From Bacilli bacterium (GTDB lineage Bacteria; Bacillota; Bacilli; Tumebacillales; JAQBPP01), in assembly GCA_028287455.1 (NCBI GenBank), contig JAQBPP010000003.1, positions 1 through 8,373 on the forward strand: a DNA stretch of 8,373 nt, given 5' to 3'. Made by a program: the position numbers and the translations under genes. The notes below the pieces were generated by a model. That model did not search any database, was not told the origin of the DNA, and saw only the letters and a list, made by a program, of their open reading frames with translations. Shown here piece by piece: positions 1 to 6,115 of this stretch (position 1 is its first letter; every line of letters begins with the position of its first letter).

Positions 1-678
1 GAAGTCGGCATTTATTCGGAGCTGCATCGTTTGGACGAATCAGTATCCGAGGCCGAATTGCTAAGGGTCGTTCAGGAGTTAAACCAGAACGATAAAATTC
101 ACGGAATTCTTGTTCAATTACCTTTGCCCAAACATATCAATCCGGACGCGGTGAATCATGCCATTAATCCCGACAAGGACGTGGATGGGTTCACGCCTGA
201 CAATATCGGCCGCATGCATATCGGCGAACCCTGTTTCCTGCCTTGCACACCCCATGGCGTGATGAAGATGATCGAACGCTCCGGCATGTCCCCCAAAGGC
301 AAACATGCTGTGGTCATTGGCCGCTCCAACATTGTTGGAAAGCCGATGAGCCAGCTTCTTCTTGCAGCAGGTGCCACCGTGACGATTTGCCATTCGCAGA
401 CAACCGATTTGCCGTCGTTCACACGGCAGGCAGATCTGTTGGTTGCAGCAGTTGGCAGGCCGAATTTTGTCACAGGGGAGATGGTGAAACCGGGTGCTGC
501 GGTGTATGATGTAGGTATCAACCGTGTGGATGGGAAACTGGTTGGCGATGTCGACTTTGCCAGCGTGGAACCTGTCGCATCGGTGATTACCCCGGTGCCA
601 GGCGGAGTTGGACCCATGACGATCACTATGCTGCTTTGGAATACATGGGAGGCCGCAACAAGAGCATCAGCGAAGTAG
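1..678 (+). CDS. folD: Bifunctional methylenetetrahydrofolate dehydrogenase / methenyltetrahydrofolate cyclohydrolase FolD (5' end missing)
   Basis: FolD interconverts 5,10-methylene-, 5,10-methenyl- and 10-formyl-tetrahydrofolate in the cytoplasm, using NADP(H), and supplies one-carbon units for purines and fMet-tRNA. The frame is open from base 1 and gives 225 residues against about 285 in the family, so roughly 60 N-terminal residues lie outside the window, including the Tyr/Lys pair of the active site. Visible signatures, numbered from the first codon here: GILVQLPLP at 35-43, with the conserved Gln; DKDVDGF with the substrate-binding Asp at 62; PCTPHG at 81-86; the Rossmann segment GRSNIVGKP at 107-115; and the C-terminal PGGVGPMT at 200-207. 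The TTG at 31 is an internal Leu codon, not a start, because the family sequence continues to its left. The gene ends 11 nt before xseA, and its TAG stop lies inside the xseA ribosome binding site. The identification is secure. Confidence 0.98.
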   Translation, partial: EVGIYSELHRLDESVSEAELLRVVQELNQNDKIHGILVQLPLPKHINPDAVNHAINPDKDVDGFTPDNIGRMHIGEPCFLPCTPHGVMKMIERSGMSPKGKHAVVIGRSNIVGKPMSQLLLAAGATVTICHSQTTDLPSFTRQADLLVAAVGRPNFVTGEMVKPGAAVYDVGINRVDGKLVGDVDFASVEPVASVITPVPGGVGPMTITMLLWNTWEAATRASAK

Positions 679-683
679 GTGAT
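677..683 (+). promoter_or_regulatory. Ribosome binding site of xseA, overlapping the folD stop codon
   Basis: AGGTGAT is an exact match to the part of the consensus that pairs with the 3' end of 16S rRNA. It ends 6 nt before the ATG at 690. It shares bases with the folD TAG stop at 676-678, so ribosomes finishing folD stop on the xseA initiation region, which suggests coupling. It supports the ATG at 690 over the longer in-frame start at 636, which would lie inside folD. Confidence 0.75.
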
Positions 684-689
684 GAGTAC

Positions 690-2141
690 ATGGCGCTGCA
701 GGCAGATCCTCTTATCTTAACAATTGGTGAATTAACTCGCTATATCAAGGCGCGAATCGACACCGATTCCAACCTGCAAGGGTGCTATATTAAAGGAGAA
801 TTGTCGAATTTTACGCGGCATTCCAGCGGACATCTCTATTTCACACTCAAAGATGACACCAGCCGCATCAAAGCTGTCATGTTCAAAGGGGCCGCTCGTT
901 TGCTGCCGTTTCTCCCCAAAGATGGCATGAAAGTAATTGCCCGGGGCAGCGTTTCCATCTTTGAACGGGACGGGTCGTATCAATTTTATGCGGATGAAAT
1001 GCAGCCGGATGGATTAGGTTCGCTGCATTTGGCCTATGAGCAGTTAAAACAACGGCTGGAAGCAGAAGGGCTGTTTAGCCTGGTGCGCAAGCGGCCACTG
1101 CCGAAATTCCCGGCTGCCATTGGCGTAATTACCTCTCCGACCGGAGCTGCAGTGCGCGACATTATTACCACCATTCGAAGACGCTTTCCGATTTCCAGCG
1201 TGCTGCTTTATCCAGTTCTTGTGCAAGGAACTGGAGCCGCGCCAAGCATAACGCGCGCGATCGAAGAGATGAATCGCCTGCAGGAAGTGCAGGTGTTGAT
1301 CGTGGGCCGCGGCGGAGGTTCTCTGGAAGAATTATGGGCGTTTAACGAAGAAACGGTGGCTAGGGCGATTTATGCTTCGGGCATTCCAGTTATTTCAGCA
1401 GTCGGGCATGAAACCGACTTTACAATCGCTGATTTTGTTGCAGATGTCCGTGCAGCGACACCAACGGCTGCTGCCGAGCTTGCAGTCCCTTTTTTAACCG
1501 ATTTGCAAAGGGGTCTTGAGGCCAGCACAGAACGGTTGATTAACCGGGCGCAAACGATGCTGGGTCAGCACCGTAAGGATTTGGACAAGCTCGGGGACAG
1601 CCGGGGACTTACACATCCGCATCTCATTGTGGATCGCAGGCGCGAGCTAATCGACCATCATGCGCGCCATCTGGAACTGTCCTTAACCCGTCAGGCCAGC
1701 GGCGCAAAGGCGCGTGTACAGGAGTGGATTCTTCGCTTGCAGGCGCAGCTGCCGACAGGACGTGTCCGTTCTTTGCGTGAGCGATTGGAATACTTGCAAA
1801 TGCGGGCCACCACCGCCTCGACAAACCGGTATACGCTGCAGCAATCGCGCTTGGATCAGCTCATTCTGGGGCTCAATGCCTACAACCCCCTGGGTGCGAT
1901 GAGACGCGGCTATTCGTTGGTTTATGAAGCTAACCAGGGTGGAAAAAAAGCAAATCAGGTGCGTGCGCCGCGTCTGGTTCGTAAAATTCAGGACGTTAAT
2001 TTGGGGGATGTGGTTTCAGTCCGGCTGCAGAATGGCTGGCTGGAATGTCAAGTGTGGGGAATCAAGGAGGAGAAACTGGATGGAGAGCGAAATGCGGGAG
2101 AATCAGATGCCCCAAGAAACGGAATTGTCCCCTCAGCCTAA
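690..2141 (+). CDS. xseA: Exodeoxyribonuclease VII large subunit XseA
   Basis: This is the catalytic subunit of exonuclease VII, which degrades single-stranded DNA from both ends to short oligonucleotides in a complex with several XseB subunits. The 483-residue product starts with an OB-fold nucleic-acid-binding domain at about 8-105 (IKGELSNF, SGHLYFTLKD). The nuclease domain follows, with ITSPTGAAVRDI ending near Asp157, VGRGGGSLEELW with Arg207, and AVGHETD with His240 and Asp243. These align with the Asp/Arg/His/Asp set (155, 205, 238, 241) reported as essential in E. coli XseA. A long helical region rich in Gln, Arg and Leu follows, then the family C-terminal block NPLGAMRRGYSL. The start at 690 is chosen because it has a good ribosome site and the protein there begins like its relatives. 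The last 20 or so residues form a tail beyond the conserved end and are encoded over the first codons of xseB, a 62-nt overlap. Confidence 0.97.
   Translation: MALQADPLILTIGELTRYIKARIDTDSNLQGCYIKGELSNFTRHSSGHLYFTLKDDTSRIKAVMFKGAARLLPFLPKDGMKVIARGSVSIFERDGSYQFYADEMQPDGLGSLHLAYEQLKQRLEAEGLFSLVRKRPLPKFPAAIGVITSPTGAAVRDIITTIRRRFPISSVLLYPVLVQGTGAAPSITRAIEEMNRLQEVQVLIVGRGGGSLEELWAFNEETVARAIYASGIPVISAVGHETDFTIADFVADVRAATPTAAAELAVPFLTDLQRGLEASTERLINRAQTMLGQHRKDLDKLGDSRGLTHPHLIVDRRRELIDHHARHLELSLTRQASGAKARVQEWILRLQAQLPTGRVRSLRERLEYLQMRATTASTNRYTLQQSRLDQLILGLNAYNPLGAMRRGYSLVYEANQGGKKANQVRAPRLVRKIQDVNLGDVVSVRLQNGWLECQVWGIKEEKLDGERNAGESDAPRNGIVPSA
2064..2072 (+). promoter_or_regulatory. Strong ribosome binding site of xseB, inside xseA
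   Basis: AAGGAGGAG lies 7 nt before the ATG at 2080. It is the best Shine-Dalgarno sequence in this part of the window and sits within the coding sequence of xseA. It picks 2080 as the xseB start over the in-frame ATGs at 2092 and 2107, which have nothing comparable in front of them. The same bases encode Lys-Glu-Glu in the XseA tail. Confidence 0.85.
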
Positions 2142-2373
2142 GCTTGACGGGGAAGGACATAGTTTCGAAACGGCGATGCAGCGATTGGAACAAATTGTAA
2201 AACAGTTGGAGAACGGGGATCTCTCTTTGGAAGACTCTATTGAACGGTTCCAAGAGGGAATGAAGCTGTCAAAACTTTGCCGGGATAAGCTGGATCAAGC
2301 AGAGCAAAAAATTGAAATGTTAGTTGCGCAAGGCGATACTTACGTGCGTAAAACATTTTCTCCGGAGGAGTAA
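2080..2373 (+). CDS. xseB: Exodeoxyribonuclease VII small subunit XseB
   Basis: XseB is the small helical subunit that assembles along the XseA helices and is needed for exonuclease VII activity. The 97-residue product has the family core from about residue 27 to 83: FETAMQRLEQIVKQLENG, then LSLEDSIERFQEG, then a second helix with LCRDKLDQAEQKIE. It forms the expected pair of charged, coiled-coil-like helices joined by a short turn. At 97 residues it is longer than the usual 60-80. The excess is a polar N-terminal stretch rich in Glu, Gln and Pro (residues 1-26), which is largely the part that overlaps xseA. The start is fixed by AAGGAGGAG at 2064-2072. The gene's own last codons contain the ribosome site for ispA, and only 4 nt separate its TAA from the ispA start. 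Confidence 0.95.
   Translation: MESEMRENQMPQETELSPQPKLDGEGHSFETAMQRLEQIVKQLENGDLSLEDSIERFQEGMKLSKLCRDKLDQAEQKIEMLVAQGDTYVRKTFSPEE
2364..2370 (+). promoter_or_regulatory. Ribosome binding site of ispA, at the end of xseB
   Basis: GGAGGAG lies directly before the xseB TAA stop and 7 nt before the TTG at 2378. It is the decisive evidence for a TTG start of ispA, because there is no in-frame ATG nearby. It also implies that xseB translation feeds ispA. Confidence 0.8.
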
Positions 2374-2377
2374 CAGT

Positions 2378-3265
2378 TTGGATTTTGCATCCTATTTGGA
2401 ATCTCGCATTAGCCTGGTCGACCAGGCCATTGAGCGCTGGTTGCCTGCCTCAACTGAATATCCGGCCATTTTAATCGATGCCATGCGGTATAGTTTATTT
2501 GCCAAAGGCAAACGGATTAGGCCGATCTTGCTGCTGGCGACAGCGGAAGCCGTGTGCGGGGAATGGCAGCCATTTTTACCAGCTGCGTGTGCGATTGAAA
2601 TGATTCATACTTATTCTTTGATCCATGATGATTTACCCGGCATGGACAATGATGATCTGCGCAGAGGTATCCCGACCAATCATAAAGTGTTTGGTGAAGG
2701 ACATGCGATCCTGGCTGGAGACGCACTTTTAACAGAAGCCTTTTATGTGTTGGCCTCAGCTGACATTCCGAGAACCGAAGCGGTAAAACTCCAGTTGGTG
2801 CGCGAGCTTGCGCAAGCAGCAGGATGGCAGGGAATGATTCGCGGGCAGACAGCTGATTTGTTGAATGAAGGGAATCAAGCCTCAGCAGAAATGGTACACT
2901 TTATTCACAGGAATAAAACTGGCGCATTGCTTCGTGGTGCTGTCCGCATGGGCGCTATTCTCGGTTTGGCTGCACCGAATCAATTGGATGCGCTAACCGC
3001 TTATGCCTCACAAATCGGTCTGGCATTCCAGATTGTTGATGATATACTCGATGTGGAAGGCGAAACCCACGTGATGGGAAAAACAGCCGGTTCTGATCAA
3101 GCGGCAGACAAGTCCACATTCGTGTCCTTGTATGGAATTCAGGCTTCCAAGGATCAAGCGCAGCAGCTCGTGGCAGAGGCCCAGCAGAAGTTGCAGCAGG
3201 CCGGGCTGCTCGACGCCAGCAGGTTGATTGAACTTGCGAATTTCATTGTCCGGAGAGTGTGGTAA
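2378..3265 (+). CDS. ispA: Farnesyl diphosphate synthase (short-chain trans-prenyl synthase)
   Basis: The enzyme condenses dimethylallyl and geranyl diphosphate with isopentenyl diphosphate to make farnesyl diphosphate, the precursor of undecaprenyl and longer prenyl chains. The product is 295 residues, a normal length. It has GKRIRP near residue 47, the first Asp-rich motif DDLPGMD at 84-90 in the bacterial form with two extra residues, then DDLRRG, GDALLTEAF, and the second Asp-rich motif DDILD at 221-225. Tyr79, five residues before the first motif, is the bulky residue that limits chain length in Bacillus-type FPP synthases. It argues for C15 rather than C20 product, which is an inference from family work. 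The start is TTG at 2378, supported by GGAGGAG at 2364-2370. It sits directly before dxs, so the first and a late step of isoprenoid supply are probably cotranscribed. Confidence 0.96.
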   Translation: MDFASYLESRISLVDQAIERWLPASTEYPAILIDAMRYSLFAKGKRIRPILLLATAEAVCGEWQPFLPAACAIEMIHTYSLIHDDLPGMDNDDLRRGIPTNHKVFGEGHAILAGDALLTEAFYVLASADIPRTEAVKLQLVRELAQAAGWQGMIRGQTADLLNEGNQASAEMVHFIHRNKTGALLRGAVRMGAILGLAAPNQLDALTAYASQIGLAFQIVDDILDVEGETHVMGKTAGSDQAADKSTFVSLYGIQASKDQAQQLVAEAQQKLQQAGLLDASRLIELANFIVRRVW

Positions 3266-3318
3266 GCGCCTGTTGATAGTTGAAATGCGGCTAAACATGC
3301 CGATGACGGTTTGAAAGT

Positions 3319-3324
3319 GAGGGG
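3319..3324 (+). promoter_or_regulatory. Ribosome binding site deciding the dxs start
   Basis: GAGGGG lies in the 65-nt gap between ispA and dxs. Three non-ATG start codons follow in the same frame: TTG 3328, GTG 3331 and TTG 3337. The GAGG core is 5, 8 and 14 nt away from them, so GTG 3331 fits best. GTG 3331 also gives a protein beginning MLLDDINSP, which resembles the N-terminus common in this family. I see no convincing promoter or terminator in the rest of the gap (3266-3318). Confidence 0.6.
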
Positions 3325-3330
3325 TCCTTG

Positions 3331-5223
3331 GTGCTATTGGATGACATAAACAGTCCTTCCGATCTTAAAGGCCTATCGATCGAGCAGCTGAAACTGCTGG
3401 CTGACGAAATTCGAATGTTTCTGGTGGAAAATGTACAGGCAACTGGCGGGCATTTTGGCCCGAATTTAGGAGTTGTAGAGCTGACCCTTGCTTTACATAA
3501 ATCATTTAATTCTCCTGACGATAAATTAATTTGGGATGTGGGGCACCAGGCGTATGTGCATAAGATCCTCACAGGACGCAAGGATCGTTTTCCATCACTG
3601 CGAAAATACAAGGGATTAGCCGGTTTTCCGAAACGGACCGAAAGCGAGCATGATATGTTTGGGGTGGGCCATGCTTCCACCTCGATTTCAGCTGCTGTAG
3701 GTTATGCAGTCGCGAGAGATCTTCAGAAGCAGAACCATCACGTTGTAGCAGTCATTGGTGACGGTGCGATGACCGGCGGCATAGCTTTTGAAGCGATGAA
3801 CCATGTTGGGCACATGTCCACCAATGTGATTGTAGTGCTGAATGATAATGAGATGTCGATCTCGCCCAATGTGGGCGCTATGAACCATTACCTTGGCAAA
3901 CTTAGAACTATTCCCACGTATCGAAACGCGAAAGCTGAATTAGCCAGTATTCTGCATCGGGTTCCGGCAATTGGCGACAAAATGGCGAAGGCGCTCGAGC
4001 GTGTGAAGGATTCTTTTAAATATTTGATGGTCCCAGGAGTTTTATTTGAGGAATTGGGGTTTACCTATCTTGGACCCATTGATGGGCATAATTTACCGGC
4101 GCTGCTGGAAATTATGGCCCAGGCGAAACAAACCACTGGACCAGTAATGGTCCACGTGGTCACCAAAAAAGGCAAAGGATATGCGGATGCAGAAGAAGCG
4201 CCGGATAAACTGCATGCAGTAAGTCCCCCTGTTAAAGCGGTGGATCCCAATCTGCCTCAAGCTGCTAAAATTCCAGATTACAGCAGCGTTTTCGGTGACA
4301 CGATGGTGAAGTTGGCCGAACAAAACCCACAGCTGGTAGCTGTCACTGCTGCTATGGAACCCGGTTCGAAGCTGGGCAAGTTCCATGCCCTGTTTCCAGA
4401 TCGCTTTTTCGATGTCGGAATAGCTGAACAGCACGCAGTAACGTTTTGCGCCGGCCTCGCTTGTGCTGGTCTAAGGCCAGTGTTTGCAGTATATTCCACC
4501 TTTTTGCAGCGCGCCTATGATCAGGTCATTCACGATGTTTGCATTCAGAACTTGCCTGTGCTGTTTGCGATTGATCGCGCTGGCCTGGTCGGAGCAGATG
4601 GTGAAACGCATCAGGGGGTGTTTGACGTCTCCTACCTGCGCGCGATTCCAAACCTGTCCATCCTGATGCCCAAAGATGAGAATGAACTGCAGCATATGCT
4701 GTACACAGCGACAACTATGGACGGACCTTGTGCAGTGCGTTACCCGCGAGCTGAAGGCCGAGGCGTGCCGCTGGATACTGAATTCAAACTGATCCCCTTT
4801 GGCAAAGCAGAAGTGCTTAGAGAAGGCTCAGATAAGATTGCGATTTTGGCATTGGGCCCGACAGCTGTTCACATGGCGGAACTTGCGGCAGATGAACTGC
4901 AAGAGGATAGAATCAATGTGACCGTTATCAACATGCGCTTTGTGAAGCCTTTAGACGAAGAATTACTGCTCGAGCTGGCAGGGCGCGGTTTTCGGATTGT
5001 AACGATTGAAGAATGCGCTCTGGCAGGTGGCATGGCGAGCGCGATTCTGGAAACCTATGCACAGCGCGGGATCAACGATGTGATCCTGTCACCCATTGCA
5101 ATTCCTGATCGTTTTATCGAGCATGGCAGCCAACAACAACTGCTCGATGCGCTGGAGATTAACCCGGACCGCATCGTACAGGAAGTCAAACAACTGCTGC
5201 CCAAACGCCGGGAATTGGCGTGA
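3331..5223 (+). CDS. dxs: 1-deoxy-D-xylulose-5-phosphate synthase
   Basis: DXS condenses pyruvate and glyceraldehyde 3-phosphate into DXP using thiamine diphosphate and Mg. This is the entry and usual flux-controlling step of the MEP isoprenoid pathway. The 630-residue length is typical. Domain I carries GGHFGPNLGVVELT near residue 35, DVGHQAYVHKILTGR, and the cofactor motif GDGAMTGG at 143-150 ending with Asn173 of LNDNEMSIS. The link region has LGPIDGHN and GKGYADAEE. Domain II has DVGIAEQHAV with the catalytic Glu366 (the counterpart of Glu370 in E. coli), STFLQRAYDQ, DRAGLVGADGETHQG and VRYPRAEG. Domain III has EECALAGGMAS. No key residue is missing. The start is GTG 3331, with TTG 3328 as a close alternative. 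The TGA stop forms TGATG with the ATG of a 14-codon ORF at 5223. Confidence 0.97.
   Translation: MLLDDINSPSDLKGLSIEQLKLLADEIRMFLVENVQATGGHFGPNLGVVELTLALHKSFNSPDDKLIWDVGHQAYVHKILTGRKDRFPSLRKYKGLAGFPKRTESEHDMFGVGHASTSISAAVGYAVARDLQKQNHHVVAVIGDGAMTGGIAFEAMNHVGHMSTNVIVVLNDNEMSISPNVGAMNHYLGKLRTIPTYRNAKAELASILHRVPAIGDKMAKALERVKDSFKYLMVPGVLFEELGFTYLGPIDGHNLPALLEIMAQAKQTTGPVMVHVVTKKGKGYADAEEAPDKLHAVSPPVKAVDPNLPQAAKIPDYSSVFGDTMVKLAEQNPQLVAVTAAMEPGSKLGKFHALFPDRFFDVGIAEQHAVTFCAGLACAGLRPVFAVYSTFLQRAYDQVIHDVCIQNLPVLFAIDRAGLVGADGETHQGVFDVSYLRAIPNLSILMPKDENELQHMLYTATTMDGPCAVRYPRAEGRGVPLDTEFKLIPFGKAEVLREGSDKIAILALGPTAVHMAELAADELQEDRINVTVINMRFVKPLDEELLLELAGRGFRIVTIEECALAGGMASAILETYAQRGINDVILSPIAIPDRFIEHGSQQQLLDALEINPDRIVQEVKQLLPKRRELA
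5205..5221 (+). other. Small inverted repeat at the dxs stop codon
   Basis: ACGCC at 5205-5209 and GGCGT at 5217-5221 are perfect complements around a 7-nt loop. The second arm runs into the first base of the dxs TGA. The stem is only 5 bp and has no T-tract after it, so it is not a terminator. It could slow ribosomes at the stop or shade the start of the small ORF at 5223, or be chance. Confidence 0.3.
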
Positions 5224-5267
5224 TGGCAGCTAAAACGCAAACAAAAGAGGTATATTGCGATTTATGA
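5223..5267 (+). CDS. Possible 14-codon ORF bridging dxs and tlyA
   Basis: The ORF reads MAAKTQTKEVYCDL. Its ATG shares one base with the dxs stop (TGATG, 5221-5225), and its TGA shares two bases with the ATG of tlyA (ATGA, 5264-5267). The only upstream Shine-Dalgarno-like bases are a weak CGGGAA at 5209-5214. I recognise no family and do not claim a working peptide. The likelier role, if any, is passing ribosomes from dxs to tlyA by stop-and-restart. The ribosome site usable by tlyA (AAGAGG, 5245-5250) lies inside it. It may also be a chance ORF in a spacer, as short ones are common. Confidence 0.3.
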   Translation: MAAKTQTKEVYCDL

Positions 5268-6115
5268 CAGATAAGGAACGGTTAGATGTTAGTCTCGTTG
5301 AACAAGGTTTTTACGAAACGAGGGAAAAAGCCAAAGCGGCAGTGATGGCTGGTCTCGTGCGAGTAAACGGTGAGATATTGGACAAACCCGGTACAAGAAT
5401 CAAACCTACCGACCGATTGGAGGTAAAGGGACCCCTTCATCCCTATGTTTCACGGGGAGGGTTGAAACTGGAAAAAGCCATTCGGGAGTTTCAAGTTCCT
5501 TTTGCCGGTCAAACGGTTCTGGATATCGGCGCTTCCACTGGCGGCTTCACCGACTGTGCCCTGCAGCACGGTGCGGCCAAAGTGTATGCGGTGGATGTCG
5601 GATATGGCCAATTGGCCTGGTCTTTGCGGCAGGATCCGCGCGTGGTGGTGATGGAGCGCACCAACTTTCGTCATCTGCAGCCGGAGAAAATCGCAGGTGA
5701 CGTAGGGATCGCGGTGATGGATGTCTCGTTTATTTCCATCCGATTGCTGCTGCCCGTATTGCTGCGCACCTTGATTCCGCTTGGGCATATCCTTTCGCTT
5801 GTGAAGCCGCAATTCGAAGCTGGTAAAGAGCACGTAGGCAAGCACGGGATCGTGCGCGATCCGGAAGTCCATCGTTCGGTATTAATCCGCGTGAGTCAGG
5901 CAGCTTTGGCATTGGGAATGCAGATTTTAGGGTATACTTTTTCTCCGATCACGGGTGGAGATGGAAATATTGAATTTTTAATGCATCTGCAAACGCCGAA
6001 TCAAGGTTCAGGCTCCGCTGCTGTTCAAACAGAAACTTTATCGCAGTCTCTGGTGGAACAAATCCATCAGGTGGTTGCGGCCGCACATACGACGCTATTG
6101 GAGGCACAAGGATGA
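5264..6115 (+). CDS. tlyA: TlyA/YqxC family rRNA 2'-O-methyltransferase (S4 domain plus FtsJ-like domain)
   Basis: This is an S-adenosylmethionine-dependent RNA methyltransferase of the TlyA family, often mislabelled hemolysin A. The mycobacterial member 2'-O-methylates 16S and 23S rRNA, but the exact target in Bacilli is not shown by sequence. The 283 residues comprise an S4 RNA-binding domain at about 3-63 (ERLDVSLVEQG, VNGEILDKPG), the linker YVSRGGLKLEKA, then a Rossmann methyltransferase with SAM motif VLDIGASTGG at 85-94, VMDVSF at 151-156 and LVKPQFEAG at 179-187. Lys68, Asp153, Lys181 and Glu237 (NIEFL) look like the FtsJ-type Lys-Asp-Lys-Glu tetrad. ATG 5264 is chosen because relatives begin close to MTxKERLDV. 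A TTG at 5255 is an alternative, being 4 nt from AAGAGG while the ATG is 13 nt away. The TGA stop overlaps the nadK ATG. Confidence 0.93.
   Translation: MTDKERLDVSLVEQGFYETREKAKAAVMAGLVRVNGEILDKPGTRIKPTDRLEVKGPLHPYVSRGGLKLEKAIREFQVPFAGQTVLDIGASTGGFTDCALQHGAAKVYAVDVGYGQLAWSLRQDPRVVVMERTNFRHLQPEKIAGDVGIAVMDVSFISIRLLLPVLLRTLIPLGHILSLVKPQFEAGKEHVGKHGIVRDPEVHRSVLIRVSQAALALGMQILGYTFSPITGGDGNIEFLMHLQTPNQGSGSAAVQTETLSQSLVEQIHQVVAAAHTTLLEAQG

Noticed and set aside
156..626. A 156-codon open frame on the minus strand opposite folD
   Set aside because: It is the mirror of a strongly conserved coding sequence, shows no family signature, and has no ribosome site or independent context.
636..689. A longer xseA start at ATG 636
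   Set aside because: It would overlap folD by 43 nt, has no good ribosome site, and adds residues not expected in the family. AGGTGAT points to ATG 690.
3020..3048. Promoter-like CTGGCA, 17 nt, TGATATACT inside ispA
   Set aside because: The -10 match falls on codons for the invariant DDILD motif, the -35 matches only 4 of 6, and it is nearly 280 nt from dxs. Chance from coding constraint is more likely.
3266..3330. Possible terminator, promoter or riboswitch in the ispA-dxs gap
   Set aside because: Only a 4-bp stem (CGGC/GCCG) without a T-tract is present, no hexamer pair has proper spacing, and 65 nt is too short for a known thiamine riboswitch.
5912..5938. Promoter-like TTGGGA and TATACT inside tlyA
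   Set aside because: The spacer is only 15 nt, and the better -35 (TTGGCA at 5906) is 21 nt away. Neither spacing suits sigma-A.
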